Shown: piece after piece, positions 31,623-38,498 of the stretch
How positions within the stretch are numbered: the stretch's first letter is position 1
Layout: every line of letters starts with the position of its first letter
From: a virus
Strand: one strand, 5' to 3'
DNA length: 46,026 nucleotides
Virus record (IMG/VR): IMGVR_UViG_3300017605_001531
Coordinates: 1-46,026 of that record
Notes under the pieces: model-generated
Seen by the model: the letters and a program-made list of their open reading frames with translations, nothing else
Told to the model about the DNA's origin: nothing
The model's database searches: none
Translations under genes and position numbers: made by a program

Positions 31623-31628
31623 TAGGAT
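31623..31628 (+). promoter_or_regulatory. TAGGAT -10-like element
   Basis: TAGGAT is followed by 9 bases and the ATG at 31638, the same geometry as TATAAC at 16943-16948 (reverse strand) and 38485-38490. Transcription would begin close to the ATG. No good -35 is seen. Confidence 0.35.
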
Positions 31629-31637
31629 GCGCGGACC

Positions 31638-32543
31638 ATGAAGACGCACAACAAGACGACCCCGAAGAAGGCGCGCCGATCCGACAAGGGCGGGCGCCCG
31701 CCGATGCCGCGCGCGAGCGTGCGATCGGTGCTCGTCGCACTCAAGGTCCGACGCGCGCACGCTGCCACGATCCGACGCGCGATGCGAGCGCTTCGCTCCG
31801 ACCTCGAGACGGGCCCGATCGGTCGCTCGAGCTTGGGGTCGGATGCTCCCGCGCCGGCGTCACCTGGTGACGAGCGACCGGCTTCGCGACCCCGAGGGAA
31901 GAAGGCTGCGGCGAGCACGTGCGCGGAGAGCATGGGGAATGTCCCGAATGGTCGTCCGTTCGCACCCTTGCGGAAACCGTGCGCCGTTGGTACTGACTCC
32001 TCGACGGACATCGGTTCACGCTCCCGATGCGCGTGCGAATCTCCCGGCGGGGAAGCGGAGCGGGGACGGGGCGCGATCGTCCCTTCGCCCCGGAGCGGGG
32101 AAGTGTCCGATAATCATGGTTATGATGCGCTCGCCTCGGAACGCGCGACCCACGCCCCCACCCACCCCGCCCATGATCTCCGGGAACCCGCGACGCGCGT
32201 CCCCCATGACTCCCTTCCACCTCCTCGCGTGCGTCACCTCCTGGAACGGTCCCTTGAGGGTGGTCGCGAGTCCGAAGGAGTGACTCCCGAAGGACTTGCA
32301 GCGCCCGTGCAGCTGCCGCAGGGAGGTTCCTTTCCGGTGGTCGAGTCCGTGCAGGGGAAGGTGTTCTTCCTCGACGGGCGCGGGCGGAAGCGGGTGAAGG
32401 AGGTCCCTTCGGCATTCCGAGAGGCGCTCGAGGGTGGTCGGGCAGGAGCGCTCGATCGGTTCTGGCAGGGAGTGCGGCGGAGGGAGAAGGCGCAGGACCG
32501 AGGAATCCTGAAGGCGCTGCGGAATGGGATGGGACCAGCATGA
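31638..32543 (+). CDS. Hypothetical protein, uncertain extent
   Basis: The open frame gives 301 residues from the ATG at 31638. The first 60 residues are basic and may bind DNA (TPKKARRSDKGGRPPMPR; KVRRAHAATIRRAMRALRSD). Residues about 60-210 are low-complexity Ser/Pro/Arg and look weakly coding. The last 80 (VQGKVFFLDGRGRKRVKEVP; FWQGVRRREKAQDRGILKAL) look real and end in an ATGA overlap with the next gene. A near-palindrome lies in the middle. It may be one gene, or a short regulator plus a second gene starting near the GTG at 32280. Confidence 0.4.
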   Translation: MKTHNKTTPKKARRSDKGGRPPMPRASVRSVLVALKVRRAHAATIRRAMRALRSDLETGPIGRSSLGSDAPAPASPGDERPASRPRGKKAAASTCAESMGNVPNGRPFAPLRKPCAVGTDSSTDIGSRSRCACESPGGEAERGRGAIVPSPRSGEVSDNHGYDALASERATHAPTHPAHDLREPATRVPHDSLPPPRVRHLLERSLEGGRESEGVTPEGLAAPVQLPQGGSFPVVESVQGKVFFLDGRGRKRVKEVPSAFREALEGGRAGALDRFWQGVRRREKAQDRGILKALRNGMGPA

Positions 32544-32668
32544 GCGCGGCGGCGTGCGTGCGTCAACTGCTGTGGGACCTGCGCTTCCGGGCGATGATCC
32601 GAGCCATGCTCCGGGGTCCGCGGATTCGCGGGTGGAGTGATCGGCGCCGCGCGAAGAGGCGAGCGTGA
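32540..32668 (+). CDS. Small basic protein (42 residues)
   Basis: Starts at the ATG at 32540 overlapping the previous stop (ATGA) and ends in a GTGA overlap with the next gene. The product is arginine-rich and helical (CVRQLLWDLRFRAMIRAMLR; GWSDRRRAKRRA). No family; support comes from the unbroken chain of overlaps. Confidence 0.5.
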   Translation: MSAAACVRQLLWDLRFRAMIRAMLRGPRIRGWSDRRRAKRRA

Positions 32669-32829
32669 GCACGAAGAGGCGGAGGCCGCGGCGGAGCGTG
32701 CGCGTGCAGAGGGCGCTCGAGCGTCGCCAGCGCGGCTACACGCTGCGCATCAACTCGTTGCTGAATAAGCTCTTCCGACCGTTCTTCGTGAAGTTCCAGA
32801 ACGGGTCGCCCAGGGTCGAGTGGCAGTAG
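32665..32829 (+). CDS. Small basic protein (54 residues)
   Basis: Starts at the GTG at 32665, coupled to the gene before it, and ends inside the start of the next one. It begins STKRRRPRRSVRVQRALERR and has an aromatic segment LLNKLFRPFFVKFQNG. Strong positive charge suggests nucleic-acid binding. No family is recognised. Confidence 0.5.
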   Translation: MSTKRRRPRRSVRVQRALERRQRGYTLRINSLLNKLFRPFFVKFQNGSPRVEWQ

Positions 32830-33119
32830 CCGTCGTGAGCCAGGCCGGCGACCAGAGGAAGATCGGGCGCCTGATGATGCGGCTGACGCTGCTGCATCGG
32901 CAGTTCCGAGACGTCGGTGACCTGCTGCGCCAGCTCTCCGACCCGGCGACCGTGCCGTGCGTCATGTGGGGCATGAAGCCGGAGCTCGACGCCGAGCGCT
33001 TCGTCCACGTGCGGGAGCGCCTGCAGGAACTCCTGCTCGCCGTGAAGCTCGAACTCGAGCTCACGAGGAAGGCGCTCTTCGAGGCGGGGACGCTGAACTC
33101 GGACGTCGACGTGGATTGA
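32820..33119 (+). CDS. Hypothetical helical protein
   Basis: The product is 99 residues from the GTG at 32820; a GTG at 32835 would also fit. It is helical and Leu/Glu-rich (MRLTLLHRQFRDVGDLLRQL; RLQELLLAVKLELELTRKAL) and ends in an acidic NSDVDVD. Last gene before the inverted repeat that precedes the replication gene. No family recognised. Confidence 0.65.
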   Translation: MAVAVVSQAGDQRKIGRLMMRLTLLHRQFRDVGDLLRQLSDPATVPCVMWGMKPELDAERFVHVRERLQELLLAVKLELELTRKALFEAGTLNSDVDVD

Positions 33120-33131
33120 GCTTGTCACGTA

Positions 33132-33158
33132 CGGTTACGTCGTTATCGTGCGTAACCG
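33132..33158. promoter_or_regulatory. Inverted repeat upstream of the replication gene
   Basis: CGGTTACG (33132-33139) and CGTAACCG (33151-33158) form a perfect 8-bp inverted repeat with an 11-bp spacer that is AT-richer than its surroundings (TCGTTATCGTG). It ends 27 bases before the ATG. It is a likely operator or initiator binding site. Confidence 0.5.
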
Positions 33159-33185
33159 GCCTGCGACGCGTAGGGGAGACGCTCG

Positions 33186-34136
33186 ATGCCGTTCGTCAAG
33201 CTCGACTGCGGGATGCTCGACAGCTCGATCTGGCCGGACCGAGAGGCTCGAGCGCTCTTCATCACGGCGCTCTTGATGGCAGACCCCTTCGAGGTCGAGC
33301 GTCCGGAGAAGACCTTCAAGTCCTCCGGGGAGGTCGACGAGTCGTTCGTGGTCCCAGTCGGGTGGTACGGCCGCGTGAGCGCGTCGGGCTCGGGGATCAT
33401 TCGGCGCTGCGGCATCGACGAGCAGGAGGGGTTCGAAGCGCTCTACCGCCTCGCGCAACCCGACCCCGACAGCAGGACGCCGGACTACGAGGGGCGCCGC
33501 ATGGTTCGTGTCGACGGCGGCTACCTGATCTTGAACTTCGACCGGCACCGCCGTCGCGACCACTCCGCCGCGGAGCGCCAGCGCCGATACCGCCTCCGGT
33601 TGAAGGAGTCGTCACCTAATAACAACGTCACGTCACACGTGACAACGTCACGAGTAACGCAAGCAGAAGGAGAAGGAGAAGCACAGGATTCGAATTCCTC
33701 GCCGCAGTCGGTTCCTTCGGAACCTCCTTTGGCTTCCCCTCCGCCGTCTGCGACGGCTGCGGGAGACCCTGCCGGTGCGGTGACGTCGACGCCGAAGAAG
33801 AAGCCGGAGCCGGTCGACTCGAGGCCCTGGCCGCCGCCGACGCCCGAACTGCAGCCGTTCTCGCGCTGGTGGACGCCGGCGATCCCGCCGATGCACCGCG
33901 CCGCGCAGCGCCGCTTCGTCGAGGACTTCGACGCCTACATGCAGACGCTCGACGCGGCCTACCCCCACGTCGACCTGCAGGGCGAGCTCGCGAAGGCGTA
34001 CGCGTGGGAGGAGGCGAGGGGCGCGAAGACCCCGAAGGGCAGGAAGGCGTTCCTGCGCAACTGGATCGAGCGCGCGGCGAACAGCTACCAGAAGCCGATG
34101 GCGCAGCAGCCCTACGGGCAGGCGATCCCGCGATGA
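33186..34136 (+). CDS. Lambda O-like replication initiation protein
   Basis: A 316-residue protein with AGGGGAG 7 bases before the ATG. The N-terminal 130 residues match the winged-helix domain found in many phage replication proteins: LDSSIWPDREARALFITALL, FEALYRLAQPDPDSRTPDYE, GRRMVRVDGGYLILNFDRHR and a basic RQRRYRLRLKE. A Ser/Pro/Ala-rich linker (about 140-215) follows, then a helical C-terminal domain with AKAYAWEEARGAKTPKGRKA-FLRNWIERA, similar to helicase-loader or primosome-interaction domains. By analogy with lambda O it would bind repeats in its own gene and recruit the host helicase. This is a family-level inference. Confidence 0.7.
   Translation: MPFVKLDCGMLDSSIWPDREARALFITALLMADPFEVERPEKTFKSSGEVDESFVVPVGWYGRVSASGSGIIRRCGIDEQEGFEALYRLAQPDPDSRTPDYEGRRMVRVDGGYLILNFDRHRRRDHSAAERQRRYRLRLKESSPNNNVTSHVTTSRVTQAEGEGEAQDSNSSPQSVPSEPPLASPPPSATAAGDPAGAVTSTPKKKPEPVDSRPWPPPTPELQPFSRWWTPAIPPMHRAAQRRFVEDFDAYMQTLDAAYPHVDLQGELAKAYAWEEARGAKTPKGRKAFLRNWIERAANSYQKPMAQQPYGQAIPR
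33611..33660 (+). other. Candidate replication origin with iteron-like repeats
   Basis: Inside the linker-coding part of the O-like gene there are four direct GTCAC sites (33611, 33627, 33632, 33647) and one inverted GTGAC (33639). The 10-mer CAACGTCACG occurs twice exactly 20 bp apart (33623-33632 and 33643-33652) around the near-palindrome GTCACACGTGAC. A purine-rich run of GAAGGA type follows. Lambda has its origin iterons in the same relative place in gene O. Confidence 0.5.
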
Positions 34137-34243
34137 TCGACGACTTCGCGGTCGGGGTCCTGCTCTCCGTCGGCGCAGTGCTTTGGATCACGGTCGCGGC
34201 GATCGAGCTGCGCCGCATGTTCCGCGACTGGCCGCGCCGATGA
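34133..34243 (+). CDS. 36-residue membrane microprotein
   Basis: Starts at the ATG at 34133 (ATGA overlap with the replication gene) and ends with an ATGA overlap. One membrane segment (VGVLLSVGAVLWITVAAIEL) is followed by a basic end (RRMFRDWPRR). Function unknown. Confidence 0.6.
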   Translation: MIDDFAVGVLLSVGAVLWITVAAIELRRMFRDWPRR

Positions 34244-34431
34244 ACGAGCGCGACGAGAAGCTCGAGTTCCGCAAGGAACTCGTCAACGCGATCTACCTGA
34301 AGGCGGTCGAGGCGCTCGATCACCTGCTCGAGTGCGCAGCGGGAGGTCTCGACGCCGCGGAGAACTGCCCGAAGTGCCGAGAGCTCCTGAAGGACTACGC
34401 GCTGCTCCGCTGCTCGTACGGGAAATTCTAG
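34240..34431 (+). CDS. Small protein with CPKC motif
   Basis: A 63-residue protein from the ATG at 34240. It is helical (KELVNAIYLKAVEALDHLLE) with Cys at LLECAAGG, ENCPKCREL and LRCSYG, so a zinc site is possible. No family recognised. Confidence 0.6.
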   Translation: MNERDEKLEFRKELVNAIYLKAVEALDHLLECAAGGLDAAENCPKCRELLKDYALLRCSYGKF

Positions 34432-34441
34432 GAGGATGCCG

Positions 34442-34564
34442 ATGCGTGCCTGGGAACTCGTCCTGCTCTGCGGCACCGCGCTCACCTGCTTGCTCTTGGG
34501 CGCGCTCGTCGCGGTGATCGCCGTGCGCTCGAGCCTGAACGACGTGTTCAGGAATCGCAAGTGA
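34442..34564 (+). CDS. 40-residue membrane microprotein
   Basis: The ATG at 34442 lies 6 bases after TAGGAGG. The protein is nearly all one hydrophobic helix (ELVLLCGTALTCLLLGALVA) with a short polar end (SSLNDVFRNRK). Its stop overlaps the next start as GTGA. Function unknown. Confidence 0.65.
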   Translation: MRAWELVLLCGTALTCLLLGALVAVIAVRSSLNDVFRNRK

Positions 34565-34785
34565 ACCTGCCGCGCAAGCAGGACGTCGCGTGCTCGCGCT
34601 GCGGCGCGCACAGCTTCTTCCTGGTCACGAACCTCGTGCGTGCTGTCGTGCTGCGCTGCGCGTGCTGCCCGTACTGGGTCGAGGCCGATTCGATCGCGGA
34701 CGCGTTGAAGAAGATCGAGGCGAAGCCTGCAGCGAAGGAGGATCACGATGCCGTGGCCGACAAGACGCCCGAAAACGCCGGCTAA
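34561..34785 (+). CDS. Small zinc-ribbon protein
   Basis: A 74-residue protein from the GTG at 34561. It has CSRCGAHSF near the start and CACCPYWVE in the middle, a two-pair zinc ribbon, followed by a helix and a polar tail. It overlaps the next gene by 38 bases. Confidence 0.68.
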   Translation: MNLPRKQDVACSRCGAHSFFLVTNLVRAVVLRCACCPYWVEADSIADALKKIEAKPAAKEDHDAVADKTPENAG

Positions 34786-35215
34786 GGACGCGTTCGAGTC
34801 AGGGTTCGAGGCGCCGAGCGAGACGTGGGCGTTCGACAGCGCGCACCTCTCGCCGGTCCAGTGCGAGTTCGTGCGCCTCTTCGCGCGCAGCAGGAACCAG
34901 GAGCCGTGCAACGAGGAATGCATGGTGCAGCAACTCGCGCAGGGCGAGCAGAGGAAGGACGACGACACGCGTCGCCTCGCGATTCGGGCGAGGATCGGCG
35001 TCTCCGGGCACGAGGCGCCGTGGTCGCGCGACGAGGTCGCCACCTTCGTCGCCGACGCGATTCGAGGCGCGCGACGCCTGACGCGCGAGAAGCTCGCCCG
35101 AGAGGGACTCCTGCTTTGCAAGTGGAGCGGCGACGAACTCGGTACGCTCGACGAGGTTCAGTGGCCGCCTCGTGTTGTGTTTCAGCCTGCAACCGACAAG
35201 GAGGAGAAGTCGTGA
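34748..35215 (+). CDS. Hypothetical protein
   Basis: A 155-residue protein with AAGGAGG 6 bases before its ATG. Helical charged segments (VQCEFVRLFARSRNQEPCNE; WSRDEVATFVADAIRGARRL) and an acidic/polar end. No family recognised. The stop overlaps the next start as GTGA. Confidence 0.65.
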   Translation: MPWPTRRPKTPAKDAFESGFEAPSETWAFDSAHLSPVQCEFVRLFARSRNQEPCNEECMVQQLAQGEQRKDDDTRRLAIRARIGVSGHEAPWSRDEVATFVADAIRGARRLTREKLAREGLLLCKWSGDELGTLDEVQWPPRVVFQPATDKEEKS

Positions 35216-36060
35216 CGGACAGCGAAGCGGAGGACCCGTGGGAGGACCACGACGAGCACGTGAAGGCGAACCACGCCTTCTCGAAGTGGCTGATCCACCC
35301 GGCGGTGATCGTGCCAGGGTCGCTCATCGCGCCTCGCAGCGACAAGGAGCGCGTGATGGCCGCGCTGGCACTTCCAGACTTCGAGGACCCGACGGCGCAG
35401 CTCGAGAAGCACGAGCGCTGGGCGGCGCAGATGGAGAAGGCGATCCGAAGCGACGAGCTGATCGAGGCGCAGAAGCGAAGGAACACCTACGTCCAGGAGA
35501 TCGCCGATCGACTTGCTGGCGCGCTGAAGAAGACGGAGCCTGCGACACCCAAGCGTCCGAGGCTCCTCGCAATCGCGTCCTGGTCGGTCGAGGAGGCCGT
35601 CTGCACCGCGTGTCGCATGGTGACGCGCATTCCGTTCCGACTCACCTACGACGCCGGCGGCGCCGAGCCGAAGTGGACGCCGTCCGCGGAAGCGTTCTTC
35701 TGCGGACCGTGCGCGACCGACTCGACGAAGGAGCCGGAGGCGTGCTACGACGTGTTCAAGCGGCGAAGGGAGGCCGAGCAGGCGACTCCTCCGATCCGTC
35801 GCGCGATCCCGAATCTCGTACGCCCCTACGTCGCGAAGTTCGAGACGAACCACGCGGTGAAGGTCGAGCTCGCACTCGAAACGCAGGAGCGCGGCTACGG
35901 GATCGAGAACTCTCTCGACGATCGGATCGCAGCGGCGAAGCGCGAGATCGCCGACTCGCTCGAGGAAGGGCGCCGGTTCTGGCCTGCCATGCAGCGCGCT
36001 ACGCGGACAGAGACCTCGCGCCCGCTCGACTGCTTCCCGACGCACGGGTGCCCGCGATGA
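35212..36060 (+). CDS. Hypothetical protein with zinc-type cysteine pairs
   Basis: The product is 282 residues from the GTG at 35212, chosen for the GTGA overlap and AAGGAGGAG just upstream. Helical N-terminal part (QLEKHERWAAQMEKAIRSDE), then CTACRMVTRIPF and FFCGPCATDS that would form one zinc site, then a charged helical C-terminus. No family recognised; the layout suggests a DNA- or protein-binding accessory factor. Confidence 0.68.
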   Translation: MTDSEAEDPWEDHDEHVKANHAFSKWLIHPAVIVPGSLIAPRSDKERVMAALALPDFEDPTAQLEKHERWAAQMEKAIRSDELIEAQKRRNTYVQEIADRLAGALKKTEPATPKRPRLLAIASWSVEEAVCTACRMVTRIPFRLTYDAGGAEPKWTPSAEAFFCGPCATDSTKEPEACYDVFKRRREAEQATPPIRRAIPNLVRPYVAKFETNHAVKVELALETQERGYGIENSLDDRIAAAKREIADSLEEGRRFWPAMQRATRTETSRPLDCFPTHGCPR

Positions 36061-36323
36061 GCTCCGGCGGCACCGAGCAGCTTCACGCGCTCTTCGACCT
36101 GATGAAGTCGGTCGGAGGGCCGACGTACGCCGGCTTCAGGAAGACGATCCGGCAACTCGAGCTGCGCGAGAAGGATCGGATGCGCGTGCAGGTCGTCATC
36201 GAACGTCGACAAGACGGCGTGGCGATGTTCTTCTGCGTCGAGAGCCACGCGCCGCACCTCGGGCCCTGCGAGGAGGCGCACCTGAAGGAGCCTGCAAGTG
36301 GCGAAGAGAAAGAGCAAGGTTGA
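36057..36323 (+). CDS. Hypothetical protein
   Basis: An 88-residue protein from the ATG at 36057 (ATGA overlap). It contains LHALFDLMKSVGGPTYAGFR and a beta segment MRVQVVIERRQDGVAMFFCV, and ends in a charged tail. It overlaps the next gene by 26 bases. Confidence 0.62.
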   Translation: MSSGGTEQLHALFDLMKSVGGPTYAGFRKTIRQLELREKDRMRVQVVIERRQDGVAMFFCVESHAPHLGPCEEAHLKEPASGEEKEQG

Positions 36324-36783
36324 GCTCGAGCGCGCGGCGCTGCGACGAATCGGGCGTCGCGCCAAGAGGAAGCCGCGGCGGCGACAGACGTTCGAGCATC
36401 GCATGGCCGCACTCATGCAAGAGATCGTCCAGAAGGAGGTCGCCCCGATTTGGGACTTCCTGAACGAGCGGATGAAGACGGACCCCACGCTCGACAAGAA
36501 GCTCGAGGTGCTCGAGCACCGCTGCCTCGACATCGCCGACGAGCAGCGACGCCGGCGCGCCGACGAGAAGCACAACGGCCTCGAGGCGCTGCAGCGCGCG
36601 TTCACCGGGCACCTGATCGACCACGCGTTCTCGCGAGCCGAGACGGCGACCGACGAGCAGATCAGGAAGTTCCTCGAACTGCAGAGCGCCCCGCGTCCGC
36701 CGCGATCCGAGGTCGAGAAGTTCGAGAGGGAGAAGCGCGAGCGGATCTTCGGGAACGATGCGGAGAAGGAGACGCTGGCTTGA
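36298..36783 (+). CDS. Hypothetical basic coiled-coil-like protein
   Basis: A 161-residue protein; AAGGAG is 7 bases before the GTG at 36298. It begins with a strongly basic region (AKRKSKVELERAALRRIGRR) and continues as long charged helices (LEVLEHRCLDIADEQRRRRA). Possible nucleic-acid binding. No family recognised. Confidence 0.65.
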   Translation: MAKRKSKVELERAALRRIGRRAKRKPRRRQTFEHRMAALMQEIVQKEVAPIWDFLNERMKTDPTLDKKLEVLEHRCLDIADEQRRRRADEKHNGLEALQRAFTGHLIDHAFSRAETATDEQIRKFLELQSAPRPPRSEVEKFEREKRERIFGNDAEKETLA

Positions 36784-37022
36784 AGATTGTTCCGAACGAC
36801 GACGCCGCACTCGTGGCTGCCGCGACGATCGCGACGCTGCACCGCTCGAACCGCGAGATCGAAAAGGCGGTGGTCGACGAGCTCGAGCGGCGGTGGGACG
36901 AGTACGAGAAGCGCGCTGGCCGCCAGCCGCTCAAGTGCTCGGCGTGCGGTCAACACATCGCCCCTGGATCGCTCATGGTCGACGACAACGGACGCCTTCG
37001 CCACGTCGAGTGCCGGCTGTGA
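36780..37022 (+). CDS. Small zinc-finger-like protein
   Basis: An 80-residue protein starting at the TTG at 36780 (TTGA overlap, AAGGAG 9 bases upstream). Helices (ALVAAATIATLHRSNREIEK) precede a C-terminal CSACGQHIAPGSLM and HVECRL, a C2HC-type zinc site. No family recognised. Confidence 0.6.
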   Translation: MKIVPNDDAALVAAATIATLHRSNREIEKAVVDELERRWDEYEKRAGRQPLKCSACGQHIAPGSLMVDDNGRLRHVECRL

Positions 37023-37420
37023 TCCTCGCCGCGCTCCTCCTCGCCGCGTCGCCGCTCTCGTCGACCTGGCTCGACGCACTCGCGAAGGCGCCGCACGGCA
37101 ACGTGCGCGTGCAGACGCGACTCGTCGCGATCGCGAAGGGGCTGCCAGCGCTCGAGTCGGCGACGGGCGACCAGAAGAAGATCCTGACGGGCGCCGCGCT
37201 GCTCTACCTCGCGAAGACCGGGATCGACCGCCAAGATCCGGTCGCCGACGCGATGGCCGTCTCGATCCTGCAGGCGGGCGGTCGCATGAACCTGCCGAAC
37301 CGAATCTGCAGCGGGATGGCCGAACTCTCTGCGCGTGGATCTAAAACTTCCGTCGAAGATCGGCTGCGGCTGCGGAAGGAACTCTACGATGCCGCGCGAG
37401 CGGCCCTGGTAACGCCATGA
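37019..37420 (+). CDS. Exported hypothetical protein
   Basis: A 133-residue protein from the GTG at 37019 (GTGA overlap). The first 17 residues (MILAALLLAASPLSSTW) look like a short signal peptide, so the product may reach the periplasm or membrane. The rest is helical (KILTGAALLYLAKTGIDRQD; VADAMAVSILQAGGRM) with a basic C-terminus. No lytic motif is recognised. Confidence 0.65.
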   Translation: MILAALLLAASPLSSTWLDALAKAPHGNVRVQTRLVAIAKGLPALESATGDQKKILTGAALLYLAKTGIDRQDPVADAMAVSILQAGGRMNLPNRICSGMAELSARGSKTSVEDRLRLRKELYDAARAALVTP

Positions 37421-37749
37421 AGCGAAAGGCGCCAAGGAAGAAGGAGCGGAAGAAGATGAACGCATCACTTCGAGAAGGCCGGTCGGACGAGCATCGCGAG
37501 CCAGCCGCGGCGCGCCCCCACGCGCCGGAGCCCGTTCACACGCGTCCACCGTTCCAGAGCCCTGGGCTGAAGTCGGCCGCCTCCAGCGACGCGAAGAACG
37601 AGTACACCTTCCCCGTCGCCGTCACGATCCACGCGAACGACCCGGCTCGCAGGTTCGACCTCGCCCTGACGCTCGCCGACGTTCGCGAACTCGCGATGCG
37701 GCTTCCTGCGATCCTGACCAGCGCCGAGGCAGCGTACGGCGGGCAGTAG
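37417..37749 (+). CDS. Hypothetical protein
   Basis: The product is 110 residues from the ATG at 37417 (ATGA overlap), or 97 from the ATG at 37456, which has AAGGAG 9 bases upstream. A basic, disordered N-terminal half is followed by EYTFPVAVTIHANDPARRFD and LTLADVRELAMRLPAILTSA. Last gene of the + strand accessory chain, ending 6 bases from a convergent stop. Confidence 0.6.
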   Translation: MKRKAPRKKERKKMNASLREGRSDEHREPAAARPHAPEPVHTRPPFQSPGLKSAASSDAKNEYTFPVAVTIHANDPARRFDLALTLADVRELAMRLPAILTSAEAAYGGQ

Positions 37750-37755
37750 CGCGCG

Positions 37756-38019
37756 TTACTCCGCCGGCTTCACCTCGGGCGCCTTCATCCCAACGATCGT
37801 GAGGTTCGGCTTCCTCAACTTCTTCTCCGCCGACTGGATCACCTGGAACAAGTCGGGGTGCGCGATCTTCACGTAGTCGCGGAAGCGCTCCTTCACGAGA
37901 TCACCGGCAAGTCCGATGCGGATGTGGTTCGGAGGCAGGAACACGAACTCCGTGTACGCCTCCGCGAACTTGCCGGCCGCGCGCGCCATTTCCTCCGCCT
38001 CGCCGTCGAGCTGGATCAC
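37756..38019 (-). CDS. Small reverse-strand hypothetical protein
   Basis: An 87-residue protein from the GTG at 38019, overlapping the upstream stop as GTGA. It reads IQLDGEAEEMARAAGKFAEA then FVFLPPNHIRIGLAGDLVKE, with a Lys-rich end. No family recognised. Confidence 0.62.
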   Translation of the reverse strand: MIQLDGEAEEMARAAGKFAEAYTEFVFLPPNHIRIGLAGDLVKERFRDYVKIAHPDLFQVIQSAEKKLRKPNLTIVGMKAPEVKPAE

Positions 38020-38384
38020 TTCGGCGCCCTCATCAGCCCGATGCGGAAGAGCTCGCGATCGTCGACCACGAGCGCGTTCCAGTCGGTCGTCTCGTCGAAG
38101 ACCAAGAGCCCGATGCCGAAGTCGTCGGCGATGCGCGAGAGGTTCCTCTCCGCGAGCACGAAGTCGTCCGTGTTGCGCGGGAACGGGATGCGGACGAAGA
38201 CGAGCTGCCCCTGCTTGAATCCCTGCAGGCGGAAGACCTTCTCGAGATCGTCCGCCTTGTGGAACTCGGCGGGCCCTTCCTTCGGAGGAGTGACCGGCGG
38301 CGGAGCGCAGGACGGCGCAGGAGGCGCGACCTCGGGCGGGATCTCGTTGGCGGCGGCAGGTGGAACCGTCTTCAGGGATCGCAT
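38016..38384 (-). CDS. Reverse-strand hypothetical protein
   Basis: A 122-residue protein from the ATG at 38384 with GGAGAG 6 bases upstream. The first 40 residues are Pro/Ala-rich (EVAPPAPSCAPPPVTPPK). The rest is alpha/beta (FKQGQLVFVRIPFPRNTDDF; RIADDFGIGLLVFDETTDWN). With the next gene it forms a two-gene unit divergent from the terminase operon, a place where phages often keep regulators or morons. Function unknown. Confidence 0.62.
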   Translation of the reverse strand: MRSLKTVPPAAANEIPPEVAPPAPSCAPPPVTPPKEGPAEFHKADDLEKVFRLQGFKQGQLVFVRIPFPRNTDDFVLAERNLSRIADDFGIGLLVFDETTDWNALVVDDRELFRIGLMRAPK

Positions 38385-38484
38385 CGCTCTCTCCAAGAGC
38401 GCGGCGAGGGGTCGTGGGTCTGCCGGCCAACCTCGACGGTTTGCCGCCGCGCCCCTCGTCGCGCCGCGGTACGGGGCGGCGGAG

Positions 38485-38490
38485 TATAAC
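38485..38490 (+). promoter_or_regulatory. TATAAC -10-like element of the late module
   Basis: TATAAC, then 8 bases, then the ATG at 38499. It lies in the 114-base gap between divergent genes, where nothing else is seen. GCGTTAAC at 38509-38516, just inside the gene, repeats the half-site at 31595-31602. Confidence 0.42.
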
Positions 38491-38498
38491 GCGCGCCC

